A stretch of 64,000 bases of DNA from CAWKAO01 sp963847665. Its GTDB lineage: Bacteria; Actinomycetota; Humimicrobiia; Humimicrobiales; Humimicrobiaceae. This document shows positions 26,876 through 37,280 of this stretch, piece by piece (within the stretch, counting starts at the first letter, position 1; each line of letters opens with the position of its first letter). Position numbers and translations under genes: made by a program. The DNA is taken from NCBI GenBank assembly GCA_963847665.1, contig CAWKAO010000003.1, forward strand, positions 620,001-684,000, written 5' to 3'. The notes under the pieces were generated by a model that saw only the letters and a list, made by a program, of their open reading frames with translations, searched no databases and was not told the DNA's origin.

Positions 26876-27226
26876 ATGGAATTTGATCATGTAGGATTAA
26901 TAACAGAAAAAAAGAAAGATAATGAGGACTGGGTAGAGGATACTCGTGTATGGGTAACTAATCCAAAAGACCATCCCTTTCACGTTGAATGGCTTCGTTG
27001 GGAACCGGATACTTCTGTTAAAGGTCCAGTTAAAAATGAACCACATATTGCTTACAGGGTAAAAAGTATAGCTGAAGCGTCTAAGGGGTTAAAAGTGTTA
27101 CTTGAACCTTTTGAAGTAGGTGGATTTCTACGCGTTGGATTCTATGAGTACAAAGATGGCACAGTGATCGAGCTCATGGAGTATCTTAAAGGCGATAATC
27201 AGTGGTTTGGTAAGGAAACAAAGTAA
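26876..27226 (+). CDS. VOC superfamily (glyoxalase-like) small protein
   Basis: A 116-residue protein with one glyoxalase-type beta-alpha-beta-beta-beta unit pair. Possible metal ligands are the histidine in FDHVGL near 4, the histidine in PHIAYRV near 58 and the glutamate in TVIELMEY near 102. A GGGAGGGG site precedes the ATG. It lies between the second isomerase and a dehydrogenase. VOC proteins of this size can be lyases, epimerases or dioxygenases; the reaction is unknown. Confidence 0.7.
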   Translation: MEFDHVGLITEKKKDNEDWVEDTRVWVTNPKDHPFHVEWLRWEPDTSVKGPVKNEPHIAYRVKSIAEASKGLKVLLEPFEVGGFLRVGFYEYKDGTVIELMEYLKGDNQWFGKETK

Positions 27227-27375
27227 GAAAGGCGGTATAGAAAGTTCAAAAAAATCAAGTCTAAGAGGATATTAAAGATTTTTATATTCTTTGTATAAGA
27301 TTATAACCTTAATAAAAGTATGTTTAGACTGGGCATTAAAATTTTATTATTTGAAATTAAACAAGGAGCATAAGA

Positions 27376-28383
27376 ATGAGAAGGATAAAATGTGGAGTAA
27401 TTGGACTTGGATGGTTTGGAGAGCATCACATAGATACTCTCAAAGAATTACCACTCGCTGAGGTCACGGCTATTTGTACAAGGCGTGAAGAGCACTTAAA
27501 AAATATTGCCAGGAAATATGATATACCTGAATACTATACTGATTATCATGAACTCCTGGCTAATGCTGAAATAGACCTGGTATCCATAGTCACACATGTA
27601 AAAGACCATAAGCAGATCGCCATAGATGCACTCAAGGCGGGAAAACATGTTTTCCTTGAAAAACCAATGGCGGATACCCCGGAAGAATGTGACGAGATTA
27701 TAAAAGCTGTTAAAGAAACAGATAAATTTTTTATGGTCGGTCATATTTGCAGGTTTGGAGTAGATTATGCCATCGCGAAAGAAGAAATTGAGGCTGGTAA
27801 GATCGGTAAGATATTGTCAATACATGCCAAGAGAAACCTTGCTGGTTGGATAACTGAAAGTCACCTACACAAAATCAGTGCATTGTTTGGAGATGGAGTA
27901 CATGATCTTGATCTTGCGCTATGGTATACAAAATCAAAACCAGTTAGTGTCTATGCCCAGACCAGGAAAACAAGAGCATCTATTGTTTATGATGATCTTG
28001 GCTGGGCGATGTTTACCTTAGAGGATGGAACAATAGTTGTCATAGAAAATATCTGGTGCCTGCCTGACAATGTACCATTTGCAATTGGTGCAAACATGCA
28101 GATAATAGGGACAAAAGGCACGATATCTATCGACCACTCTGGTGAAAATTTTAAGGTACTGACAGAAAAAGGCCTTGAATATCCACCAACAGTTTACTGG
28201 CCTAAAATACATGGATTAAGAAGGGGATTGTTAAAAGAAGAATTCGATTATTTTCTCAAATGCATCTTAAATAACAATAAACCTGATGTAATAACACCTG
28301 AAGAATCAAAAGCAGTGATACAGGCCATGAGAATAGCCGAGAAAGCTGCTGATGAAAATAGGGTAATAAAATTTAATGAGTAG
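27376..28383 (+). CDS. Gfo/Idh/MocA family oxidoreductase
   Basis: A 335-residue sugar dehydrogenase-like protein. It has the Rossmann motif VIGLGWFGEHH near 8-18, EKP in FLEKPMAD near 95, and GDGVHDLDLALW near 174 supplying the active-site histidine and aspartate. The start has an AAGGAG site. The next gene, an M24-like protein, begins 12 bases after its end. This is the third family member in the window; all three sit beside isomerase or M24 genes. Confidence 0.9.
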   Translation: MRRIKCGVIGLGWFGEHHIDTLKELPLAEVTAICTRREEHLKNIARKYDIPEYYTDYHELLANAEIDLVSIVTHVKDHKQIAIDALKAGKHVFLEKPMADTPEECDEIIKAVKETDKFFMVGHICRFGVDYAIAKEEIEAGKIGKILSIHAKRNLAGWITESHLHKISALFGDGVHDLDLALWYTKSKPVSVYAQTRKTRASIVYDDLGWAMFTLEDGTIVVIENIWCLPDNVPFAIGANMQIIGTKGTISIDHSGENFKVLTEKGLEYPPTVYWPKIHGLRRGLLKEEFDYFLKCILNNNKPDVITPEESKAVIQAMRIAEKAADENRVIKFNE

Positions 28384-28395
28384 GGAGGGGTAGAA

Positions 28396-29562
28396 ATGCG
28401 AATAGAAAACTTACCTAATAGCGAATATGATCTCAGGGTCAAAAAATTACAGAAAAAACTTGAGGAAAACGATTTTGATGCTCTTATATGCTATAGCAGT
28501 GAATGTGAGTCCGGCGCACTCAGGTATTTTACAGGATTCTGGCCTTTTTTTGACTTTGCCTCACTAATAATCCCAAGAGAGGGAAAAGCTGTGCTGGTAA
28601 CTGGAGGTCCTGAGTCATTGGATTTTGCTGAAGAGTTTTCAAAGATCTCAGACATAAAAGTAAACCCTCTTCTCGTAGAGACATCAGCACCGGAATGGGT
28701 CAGGGATGTAACAGAAGAAAATTTTTCAGGAATATTATCAGATATCTTTAAGGGCACCCCTAAAAAGATCGGGATCTCAAATATGAATATATTCCCTCAT
28801 ATACTTTTTCTCGATCTACAAAAAGCTTTGCCTGGTGCGGAGTTTATACCTGCAGACAACCTGGTATGGGAAGTACAGGCGATTAAAAGTGAAGCAGAGA
28901 TCCCTTTTATAGTAGAATCCTACAAAATCACTGAAGAATCTTTTAAGGCAGCATTGAGCTCAGTAAAGGTAGGGATCAGGGAATGGGAGATTGAAGCAGT
29001 TGCCAGGACAAAAATGATTTCGCTTGGAGCAGAAGGAATGCCCTACCCTTCCTGGGTATGCTCTGGCAAAAATACCAGATTAAGCCTCTGCAGATCTACT
29101 GACAAAAAAATTGAAAAAAATGAATTAGTCCAATGTTCTTTTGGTACAAAATATATGGGTTATTGTGGAAATATTGGAAGGGTATTTACTATAGGCGAAC
29201 CCCCAAAAAGAATATCAAAACTTATGGATGCTGGTCTTGAAGGTCTGTTCTACGCCCTTGAAGCGATCAAACCAGGAGTAAGGGCAAAGGATGTCTTTAA
29301 AGGTTTTCACAAGATATTATCTAAATATGACCTGGAAAAATTTGCCCTGTACGGTCCTGCACATGGCACAGGCCATTCAGAAGTGGAGGGGTTATGGCTT
29401 TCCCAAAATGCTGATTTTATTATACAACCTGGAATGCTTTTTAATATCGATATCTGGCTGTCTGATGGTGAATACGGTTTAAGATATGAAGATGGGATAC
29501 TGGTGACTCAAAAAGGGATAAAAGAACTGACATCTTTTAAAAGGGAAAAAATTATTCTTTAG
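28396..29562 (+). CDS. M24 (creatinase/aminopeptidase P)-like protein
   Basis: A 388-residue pita-bread-fold protein with the N-terminal creatinase domain and a C-terminal catalytic-like domain. HGTGHSEVEG (near 323) keeps the family histidine and RYEDGILV the last glutamate. The two aspartates expected in the first metal strand are replaced (VQCSFGTKYMGYCGNIGR) and the first glutamate is aspartate (FNIDIW). By eye it is unlikely to hold the normal two-metal site, so it may be a creatinase-like hydrolase of a C-N bond. It sits between a dehydrogenase and an M20 gene. A GGGAGGGG site precedes the ATG. Confidence 0.85.
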   Translation: MRIENLPNSEYDLRVKKLQKKLEENDFDALICYSSECESGALRYFTGFWPFFDFASLIIPREGKAVLVTGGPESLDFAEEFSKISDIKVNPLLVETSAPEWVRDVTEENFSGILSDIFKGTPKKIGISNMNIFPHILFLDLQKALPGAEFIPADNLVWEVQAIKSEAEIPFIVESYKITEESFKAALSSVKVGIREWEIEAVARTKMISLGAEGMPYPSWVCSGKNTRLSLCRSTDKKIEKNELVQCSFGTKYMGYCGNIGRVFTIGEPPKRISKLMDAGLEGLFYALEAIKPGVRAKDVFKGFHKILSKYDLEKFALYGPAHGTGHSEVEGLWLSQNADFIIQPGMLFNIDIWLSDGEYGLRYEDGILVTQKGIKELTSFKREKIIL

Positions 29563-29585
29563 ATCACAAAGGGTGATTGCTTTAA

Positions 29586-30884
29586 ATGGCAGACATAAAA
29601 GATATTGATAACTGGGTCAATAAAAATAAAGATGACATATTAACGACACTTTCTGATCTTATAAAAATAAAGACAGTTAATCGTCCGCCTGATGGTGGTG
29701 AAAAACCTGGACAGGAATATCTCTATAATAAGATTTCAAGATTTATTCCCGAGGATTCTATTGACTTATTTGATGTAATCGATGTTGAAGGGATCCATCA
29801 AAACAATCTTTTTGAACCTGTGATCGATGGTATAGAAAGAAACTATAGGGACAGGCCAAATCTGGTGGCCAAACTGAAGGGTAGTGGTGGAGGCAGATCT
29901 TTAGTATTTTCCGGCCACATGGATACAGTCGGTGTAAGAGAAGAAGAATGGGAAGTATTCAAGGACCCCTTTAGCGGAGATATTAAAGATGGAAAAATGT
30001 ATGGCAGGGGTATTCTGGATATGAAAGCTGGACTAATATCAGGATTTTTTGCTTTAAAGTGTCTGAGTGATTTAAAAATCAAATTAAAGGGAGATGTTTT
30101 TGCGGAGAGTGTGGTTGACGAAGAGTTAGGCGGTATGAATGGGACTATTGCCTGCAGGATCAAATATCCTGATATTGATTTTGCAATACTGCCCGAACCC
30201 ACTAATCTGACACTTGGTATCGAGAATAGGTGCGGAAGTGTTTGGAAGGCATCAGTAGTTGAAAAAGGCCCAGGGGGATACTCGCAAAATATAAATCCGA
30301 TCAACAAGTTAGGTGAATTTGTAGAGTTACTGGAAGACTATGACTCCTACCGAAATAAAAAAATGGTTTTTCCTGATAATTTCAATGGAGAGAAACTTCA
30401 TAAGTTGCTTATATTTTTAATATATTCCGGGGGTACAAATTACATAGAAAATGCATCATATGTACCAATGGATGGACATCTTTATTTCTATATCCCCACA
30501 CGTCCATATACTGAAGAAGGAGAATTGTGGGGGGAATTTTTAAGTTTTATGGATAAGAGATCAAAAACCACCAGATACTTAAAGGATGGATTACCAGAAT
30601 TTAAAAGGATTTTAAGATATTTTAATGGAAATATAACTGATGTTACTCATCCGGTTTTCAATAATTTAAAGCAAGCATATAACCTAAATAATTTAGAATA
30701 TGAAGAAAAGGCATGCTCATTCTTTTGTGATGCAGAGGCATTCAAACTGGTTGGCGGAACCGAAGTAGTACTTATCGGCCCGAAAGGCGACAGACTTCAT
30801 GGAATGGACGAATATGTTGAAGTAGAGAGTATCTTTAGCCTGATCAAGATACTGGCCCATACAGCAATTGATTTCTGTAGTTAG
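29586..30884 (+). CDS. M20 family metallopeptidase/deacylase
   Basis: A 432-residue amidohydrolase of the ArgE/DapE/carboxypeptidase G2 family. The first metal region is FSGHMDTVG (near 117-125), the bridging aspartate lies in YGRGILDMKAG, and the catalytic glutamate pair is DEEL in ESVVDEELGG. A late histidine in GDRLHGMDEY completes the site. It likely hydrolyses an N-acyl amino acid or dipeptide-like bond. It is in a run of hydrolase genes with the amidohydrolase and nagA downstream. Confidence 0.88.
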   Translation: MADIKDIDNWVNKNKDDILTTLSDLIKIKTVNRPPDGGEKPGQEYLYNKISRFIPEDSIDLFDVIDVEGIHQNNLFEPVIDGIERNYRDRPNLVAKLKGSGGGRSLVFSGHMDTVGVREEEWEVFKDPFSGDIKDGKMYGRGILDMKAGLISGFFALKCLSDLKIKLKGDVFAESVVDEELGGMNGTIACRIKYPDIDFAILPEPTNLTLGIENRCGSVWKASVVEKGPGGYSQNINPINKLGEFVELLEDYDSYRNKKMVFPDNFNGEKLHKLLIFLIYSGGTNYIENASYVPMDGHLYFYIPTRPYTEEGELWGEFLSFMDKRSKTTRYLKDGLPEFKRILRYFNGNITDVTHPVFNNLKQAYNLNNLEYEEKACSFFCDAEAFKLVGGTEVVLIGPKGDRLHGMDEYVEVESIFSLIKILAHTAIDFCS

Positions 30885-30912
30885 TGCCAGAATATAAAAA
30901 TAAGGAGTAAAA

Positions 30913-32215
30913 ATGTTTAGAGATGAAAAACTTTATGAAGAAATAAGTAAAGCCGTTTTTTCTATCCCAATATTTGATACACATGAACATATTTTGGATG
31001 AGAAAGACAGGCAGGGATCTAATCTTGATTTTTCCTTGTTCTTTATGCAGTATGCCGGCACTGATCTTTTGACCTCTGGATTGTCAGAAGAGGAATTTGC
31101 CGACTTTCAGGACCCAAAAACAGATTTAGAAAAGAAATGGGATTATTTTGCAAAACACTGGCTCAATATTAAAAATACTTCTTACTGTAAGTTGGTCCTT
31201 GAGGCAATAAAAGATTTATATGGTTTTGAGGGTATAAACGAGAAAAACTATAAAGAACTTTCTGAAAAAGTCCGAAACACAAAAGATGTCAAGTGGTATG
31301 ACCGGGTAATAAAAGAAAAAAGCAATATAAAGATGATACTAAATCACTTAGAAAATATACCACAGGCAAATACTACAGTTTTGGATAGGGAAGATTTCAG
31401 ACCGGTAATAAACCTGGATGAGATTATTTGCACGTGCTGCAGGGAGGACATTTTAGCATGGGAAAAAAGATTTAATATTAATATATATAAGCTACAGGAC
31501 CTGCTTAAAGCTATCGATCTTATTTTTGAAAAAAAAGATGAAAGTGGTTATAAGGCAGTAAAAACCACTATAGCTTATATGAGATCCCTAAAATTTGAAG
31601 AAACAACTTTTGAAGAAGCTGATAAAGTATTTTCTGGCCTTTTTAAACTTAACAGTTTTGGCTTCCTGGAAAAAAAAGACTTTCTCTCTAAAACTGAATT
31701 AAAACCTTTCCAGGATTTCATGGTCCATTATATAATCCAAAAAGCTGTAGAGTATGATCTACCGGTGCAGATACATACCGGTATATTTGAACTTCTCTAT
31801 AATGATGTATCCAATTCTAATCCTGCCTATCTTATAAATCTGTTTTTTAAATACAAGAAATGCAAATTTGATATTTTTCACGCAGGCTTATCCATATTCT
31901 GACCAACTCATATCCATTTGTAAGCAATTCCCCAATGTGTATTTTAATATGTGCTGGATCGTTAATATCTCTGCTTCTCTATACAAAGATATCCTCAACA
32001 GGCTTATCGAGATCATTCCTTCCAATAAGATATTTGGTTATGGGGGAGATTATATGTTTGTAGAAGGCTTATACGGAAGTCAGAAAATGGTCAGGAAATC
32101 CATCACAGAGCTGCTTTATAAAAAAATCGAACAGAAATATTTTACTTTCGAAGAAGCTTTGGATCTTGCTGAGAAGATCCTTTATTTGAATCCTAAAAAT
32201 GTTTATCGATTATAG
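30913..32215 (+). pseudogene. amidohydrolase-family protein, frameshifted
   Basis: A protein of about 433 residues split by one extra base. The first frame (30913-31902) starts after TAAGGAG and has the metal motif DTHEHI near residue 22. The second frame begins at about 31890 and runs to 32215. Joining at GGC-TTATCC gives HAGYPYSDQ, which matches the fHagyPy segment of uronate-isomerase-like and amidohydrolase-2 proteins, so an extra T near 31888-31890 is the probable lesion. The substrate is unknown. Confidence 0.75.
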
Positions 32216-32343
32216 AAATAATTTTAAGATTTAATATACATCCTGAAATGTAAGAGTTCGCTAGTAAAACAAATTTTTCTAGAATTCAATCATTCTATTC
32301 TGGTTAGAATAACTGCAATGCTGATTGTTGGGAGGCAAGAACT

Positions 32344-33523
32344 ATGCAAGAGACAATAGTCTTTAGAGGAGGGACTCTAATTACACCTGCAGAAAAGGTT
32401 CTTTGTGATTTAGTGATCACAGAACGGTATTATAACGGAAATCCGCAAGCCGGGAGAATTCAAGGATGATGAAAGATCAGTAGAATGTAGAGAATTGTTT
32501 ATTGGACCAGGTTTAGTCGATATACATGTCCATGGTGGAGCAGGCAATGATTTTGTCACTACAGATGTTGAAGAGATCATTAAGGGTGCCGAATATCATC
32601 TTTCACAAGGTACGACTAGCCTGACACCTTCGTCAATCAGCATCCCTTTTGCTGAGTTGGATAAAACAATTGATGCAGCAAGACAGGCATCTAAAAGTTG
32701 TACAAATATACTTGGTTATCATGTCGAAGGAGGGTATATAAACCAGGAATATCGGGGTGGACATTTAAGTGATTATGTTCATGACCCTGATCCAGCTGAA
32801 TATGAGCCGATAATAGAAAAATATGGTGATTTTATTACTGAGTGGACTCTTGCGCCAGAATTATCGGGAGCAATTAAACTTATACTAGCCTGCAAACAAG
32901 CAAAAATCGTATCCTCAGCTGGCCATACAAATGCAACTTATGAACAGATGATGGAAGCAATGGGAGCAGGGCTTTCACACAGTACACATTTTGCATGTGC
33001 CATGGGCACATTAAGGTTTGAAGCTCTAAAAGAAAGCACCGGTAAAGGTTTTGCACCTGGTGTAATGGAGACAATATTACTCGAAGAAGGAATAACGACA
33101 GAGGTTATTGCGGATGGATTCCATCTTCATAAGGGGATAATAGCACTTGTTTTGAAATGTAAAGGAGCTAATAAAGTCTCTCTTATTTCTGATGCAATGA
33201 AAGGAGTGGGTTTGCCTGATGGAGAATATGTGATAGGCGGACAGGATTGTATAGTTAAAAAAGGGATTGCACTGATTAAAGACAGGCCTGGTATCATAGC
33301 AAGTTCTGTAACTCCTTTGATCGATATGCTTAGAAACGCACATCATCATTTTGGGCTTTCACTTACTGATGCCTGGACAATGGCTTCACTAACTCCAGCA
33401 AGGATAATTGGTTTTGATGACCATAAGGGAAGTCTATCTGCTGGTAAAGACGCAGATATCTTAATATTGGATAAGAATTTAAATATTAAAGATATTTATA
33501 TAAGGGGAAAAAAAGTCAATTAG
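32344..33523 (+). pseudogene. nagA: N-acetylglucosamine-6-phosphate deacetylase, frameshifted near the start
   Basis: The protein is recognisable from residue 1 but changes frame. ATG 32344, preceded by GGGAGG, encodes MQETIVFRGGTLITP through LVIT. One extra A near 32428-32430 then breaks the frame; removing it restores DGIITEIRKPGEFKDDERS and joins the frame that runs to 33523. Catalytic features are intact: DIHVHGG, HVEGGYI, AGHTNATY, ADGFHLH and the aspartate in LISDAM. NagA removes acetate from GlcNAc-6-phosphate to feed NagB. With the NagB-like and PIG-L genes it supports amino-sugar use. It is probably functional if the extra base is a sequencing error. Confidence 0.87.
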
Positions 33524-33539
33524 ATTATTATCATCAAGA

Positions 33540-34214
33540 TTACTCTCCAATAATAACGCGGCAGGGCAATCCAGTAGTATTTAAAATTTTTAATGGGCAG
33601 ACAAATAACTTAACTTTAAACTTACTGATATTTTCAACATTTGTTAATGGGGCCACAATATATATATTATTTTTAAAGATCATCGGCCACAACCCCTGTT
33701 CATTGTTTACATTATCTATAGAAGGAGTATCCATAGCCAGAATAAATGGCTTTTTACTTAAAATATATTCTAATGCATCCTTTTTGAGAAACCAGCAATG
33801 TGTTAAAAAATCAGGTTTTTCCCAGTGTTTACCCCATCCAGTAGCAAAAATGATATTTGCCTCTTCTGGAATAATTTCTTTTTCTGCTCTTTTTACATCT
33901 TCTAATGATATATAAGGTCGATTACCCTCTTTAGAAAGATTTTCAAGTTCAAATTTTAAAACATATGCATCAACTCCAAATAATTTTTCTAATGGTACTT
34001 CATGGATTGGTCCAGCTTTTTTTAAACCTAAACAATGTGCTGGACCGTCAATATAGGTACCGGTAACCATAGAAAATCCATCAAATGCCTGAGAATAAGC
34101 CTCAAATTCTAACCAGTCTGGGTGTTCAAGCTCTCTTATCTTGAAGTCCGGGAAAGGTTGGCCGTAGGACCACATTCCTTCATATATAGGACCTGATGCA
34201 TCTATAAATTTCAT
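33540..34214 (-). CDS. cyclase/kynurenine-formamidase-like hydrolase
   Basis: A 224-residue minus-strand protein of the cyclase family (PF04199 type). The metal motif normally H-x-G-T-H-x-D-x-P-x-H reads GTYIDGPAH (near 53-61), so one histidine ligand is tyrosine, while FATGWGKHW near 124 is typical. The change may weaken or alter metal binding. A GAAAGGAG site precedes its ATG. It lies 20 bases after the aldo/keto reductase gene in transcription order and may share its transcript. Confidence 0.75.
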   Translation of the reverse strand: MKFIDASGPIYEGMWSYGQPFPDFKIRELEHPDWLEFEAYSQAFDGFSMVTGTYIDGPAHCLGLKKAGPIHEVPLEKLFGVDAYVLKFELENLSKEGNRPYISLEDVKRAEKEIIPEEANIIFATGWGKHWEKPDFLTHCWFLKKDALEYILSKKPFILAMDTPSIDNVNNEQGLWPMIFKNNIYIVAPLTNVENISKFKVKLFVCPLKILNTTGLPCRVIIGE

Positions 34215-34234
34215 TTTGTTTTGACTCCTTTCAA

Positions 34235-35440
34235 TTAAAGATTTACTTCAAAATAATCAGAGATCCTGCCATTCTTGGCAAGGATTGCATGCACTTTTTC
34301 AAGCTCATCAGGGATCGCTATCTCCTGGGGACATTTTTCAATGCATTTATTGCATTTCGTACACATCGATGCATTTCCATTTGGATCTTTTTTATTAAGG
34401 CGATCTTTAGAACCAGCCAGATGCCTGTATCCTCTTTTTGTCAACCATCCCCTGAATTTGCTGCTGTCCAAATAAACGTCGTTTAAAATAGCAAAATTCT
34501 CCGGAATGTTTACCCCAGACGGACAGGGCATACAGTACTCGCATGCAGTACAGGGAACCAGTATCTTTTCCTGGTAGACCTTAGCCAGTTTTACAATAGT
34601 CTCTTCGTCCTCCCCACTAAGAGTATTTATGCCCGACCGGTCAGCAATATCACAATTCTGGTCGACCATCTGCTGTGAACCCATGCCACTTAGCACTGCT
34701 GCGACCTCGGGGCGGTTCCAGAGAAACTGTAATGCCCATTCGACAGGTGACCTTTTATTTTTTGCTTTTTTCATCACTTCAAGTGCTTCAGCAGGCGGGT
34801 TTACCAGCCGGCCTCCCTTTAGCGGCTCCATGATCACCACTGCAATGCCTTTTGAATGTGCATAGACAAGGCCATCTGTCTTAGCCTGGAAATTAGTATC
34901 CATATAATTATACTGGATCTGGGCAATGTCCCAATTGTAATAATCGATGATCTCCTTAAATACTGGTAATGTATCATGAAACGAAAAGCCTATATGCCTG
35001 ATAAGGCCTTTTTCTTTTGCCTTTTCCATTTTGCTGATCAGGTCCAGGTCTTTGATCTTATTAAAAGAACCCTTATTCAGTCCATGGAAAAAATATCCAT
35101 CTAAATAATCTGTCTGCAGTCTTTTAAGCTGCTGATTGAGAAAGCGGTCAAAATCTTCTGTCTTTCTTACTATCTGGATCGGTAATTTGGTCACAAGGTG
35201 TACCCTGTCACGATAACTGCCCTTTAGGACCTGGCCAAGGATTTTTTCACTGTCTCCAAGATGATAGAACCATGCAGTATCAATATAATTGATCCCGCGG
35301 TCTATACCATGCCTGATGATCTTTATTGATGATTCTGTATCGGCTCTCAAACGGTTAAGCTTGCGGGATGGCAGTCTCATGCAACCGAACCCAAGCGCAG
35401 ACACTTCCCAGTCAAGTGAACCCATTTTCCTGTATTTCAT
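34235..35440 (-). CDS. aldo/keto reductase with C-terminal 4Fe-4S ferredoxin domain
   Basis: A 401-residue protein. The N-terminal TIM barrel begins YRKMGSLDWEVSALGFGCMRLP; the catalytic aspartate and tyrosine lie in YIDTAWFYH and the catalytic histidine in GYFFHGL. Two iron-sulfur clusters follow, CTACEYCMPCP near 298 and CTKCNKCIEKCP near 361. Such fused enzymes couple carbonyl reduction to ferredoxin-like electron transfer in anaerobes. Minus strand, divergent from nothing nearby; the ABC exporter genes lie upstream of it in transcription order. Confidence 0.9.
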   Translation of the reverse strand: MKYRKMGSLDWEVSALGFGCMRLPSRKLNRLRADTESSIKIIRHGIDRGINYIDTAWFYHLGDSEKILGQVLKGSYRDRVHLVTKLPIQIVRKTEDFDRFLNQQLKRLQTDYLDGYFFHGLNKGSFNKIKDLDLISKMEKAKEKGLIRHIGFSFHDTLPVFKEIIDYYNWDIAQIQYNYMDTNFQAKTDGLVYAHSKGIAVVIMEPLKGGRLVNPPAEALEVMKKAKNKRSPVEWALQFLWNRPEVAAVLSGMGSQQMVDQNCDIADRSGINTLSGEDEETIVKLAKVYQEKILVPCTACEYCMPCPSGVNIPENFAILNDVYLDSSKFRGWLTKRGYRHLAGSKDRLNKKDPNGNASMCTKCNKCIEKCPQEIAIPDELEKVHAILAKNGRISDYFEVNL

Positions 35441-35483
35441 ATTGTTTTACCTCTTTTTATTAAACTTATTTTTCATACTTTCT

Positions 35484-37277
35484 TCATTCTGTCTGCAATT
35501 GATACTGGAATTTATATAACTTATAGTATACCCCTTTCAGGGCTAAAAGTTCCTTATGTGTACCACGCTCAACTATCTGCCCATGGGAGAGTACGATTAT
35601 ATTATCTGCATTTTTTATAGTGGAGAGCCTGTGGGCGATGACGATCGTTGTACGGTTTTTCATTATTCTGGACAGTGCATCCTGTATCAGTGCCTCTATC
35701 TCAGAGTCTATGCTCGAAGTAGCTTCATCAAGTACAAGAAGTATTTCCGGGTTGAAGACAAGTGCCCTTGCAAACGCGATCAGCTGCCTCTGTCCTACTG
35801 ACAATATCTGGCCGCGCTCCCTTACATCGGTATCGTACCCATCCGGCAGCTTTTCTATAAATTTATGGGCATTGACATATTCTGCAGCTTCTCTGACTTT
35901 TTCAAGGGAAATATCTTTATTTCCGAGCCTTATATTGTCCAGGATCGTACCTGAAAACAAGAACACATCCTGCATTACTATCCCGATGTGCCTTCTCAGG
36001 TCAGCCAGGTCAAATTTCTTTATATCAATATCATCAAGACAGATACAGCCTTTCTGTATGTCATAAAACCTGTTTAGTATATTTATTATTGAAGTCTTGC
36101 CTGAACCGGTAGCGCCGACTATTGCAATGCTGTTTCCACCTTTAAGTTCAAAGCTTATATCCTTTAAAATGTAGTTGTCCTCTTCATAAGCAAACCAGAC
36201 ATTATCAAACCTGATATCTCCGTTTACATCTTTTATCTTAACTGGAGTATCAGGAGAGACTATAGTGGATCTTTCAGCAAGCAGGGAGAAAATGCGTTCT
36301 GATGCTGCAATAGCTTCCTGAAGGATCCCGAATTTTTCGCTGAGGTCGCTCAACGGGTGAAAGAATTTTTCTATGTACTGGACAAATGCGACAAGGGTCC
36401 CGAGTGTTACAATACTCTTTATCACCTGGCCTCCTCCATACCAGATAATAAGTGCCACTGCTATTGTGCTTATAAAGGATACCGCAGGGAAAAACACAGA
36501 ATAATAAAAAATAGTTTTAAGATACTGGTGGGTATAGTCTGCATTAAGTTCATCAAACTCTTTTTCATTCTGCTTTTCTCTTGTAAATATCTTAATAGTA
36601 TTTATTCCTGTTATTGCTTCGTGCACATAAGAATTCATGTTTGATATCTTTGCCCTGATTATCTTAAATGATATCCTGACCTTTTTCCTGAAGATAAAAG
36701 TCGCTATTGCAAGAAGGATTAAAACCGAAAATGTCACGAGGGAAAGTTTCCAGTCAAGCGATAGCATTACTACCATTACTCCGACTATCATGAAGATATC
36801 TCCAAAGAAAGTCACAATTCCGCTTGAAAGCATCTCATTTAAAGCCTGGACATCGGTGGTTACCCGTGTCAGGGTCCGGCCGACAGGATTTTTATCAAAA
36901 AATGACATCTGCATCTTCTGGATGTGCCTGAAGATGTCCATCCGCATATCATACATTATTTTCTGTCCAAGAAACTCTGTAAGATACTGCTGTATGTACC
37001 TTAGGATAAACTCTCCTATAAGGATTGCCCCGAAAAGGATGACGATATATATAAACCCCTCAAGCTGTCGGGGTGTCAGATAGCTGTCGATTGCTACTTT
37101 TATAAGATATGGGCCCGCTATCTCGAGTGCAGCTATTAGCAGAAGCAGGAAAATCGTAATTGCAAGCATAAATTTATATGGGCCTACATAACGGAGTAGG
37201 CTCAAAACCGTTCTCCTGTCAAGCTGCTTTTCTTCTATATCTTTTTCGAAAAAGCTACCCCTATTTGGTTTTTCCAT
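35484..37277 (-). CDS. ABC exporter subunit, canonical ATPase half
   Basis: A 597-residue fused membrane and ATPase protein of the multidrug-exporter type (six helices then ATPase). Walker A GATGSGKTS is near 390, signature LSVGQRQ near 491, Walker B LLVLDEATSSID with the catalytic glutamate, and switch histidine in IAHRLST. Its start lies 3 bases after the end of the partner gene, so they are co-translated. With the partner it forms a heterodimer in which this subunit supplies the catalytically competent site. The substrate is unknown. Confidence 0.92.
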   Translation of the reverse strand: MEKPNRGSFFEKDIEEKQLDRRTVLSLLRYVGPYKFMLAITIFLLLLIAALEIAGPYLIKVAIDSYLTPRQLEGFIYIVILFGAILIGEFILRYIQQYLTEFLGQKIMYDMRMDIFRHIQKMQMSFFDKNPVGRTLTRVTTDVQALNEMLSSGIVTFFGDIFMIVGVMVVMLSLDWKLSLVTFSVLILLAIATFIFRKKVRISFKIIRAKISNMNSYVHEAITGINTIKIFTREKQNEKEFDELNADYTHQYLKTIFYYSVFFPAVSFISTIAVALIIWYGGGQVIKSIVTLGTLVAFVQYIEKFFHPLSDLSEKFGILQEAIAASERIFSLLAERSTIVSPDTPVKIKDVNGDIRFDNVWFAYEEDNYILKDISFELKGGNSIAIVGATGSGKTSIINILNRFYDIQKGCICLDDIDIKKFDLADLRRHIGIVMQDVFLFSGTILDNIRLGNKDISLEKVREAAEYVNAHKFIEKLPDGYDTDVRERGQILSVGQRQLIAFARALVFNPEILLVLDEATSSIDSEIEALIQDALSRIMKNRTTIVIAHRLSTIKNADNIIVLSHGQIVERGTHKELLALKGVYYKLYKFQYQLQTE

Positions 37278-37280
37278 CGA

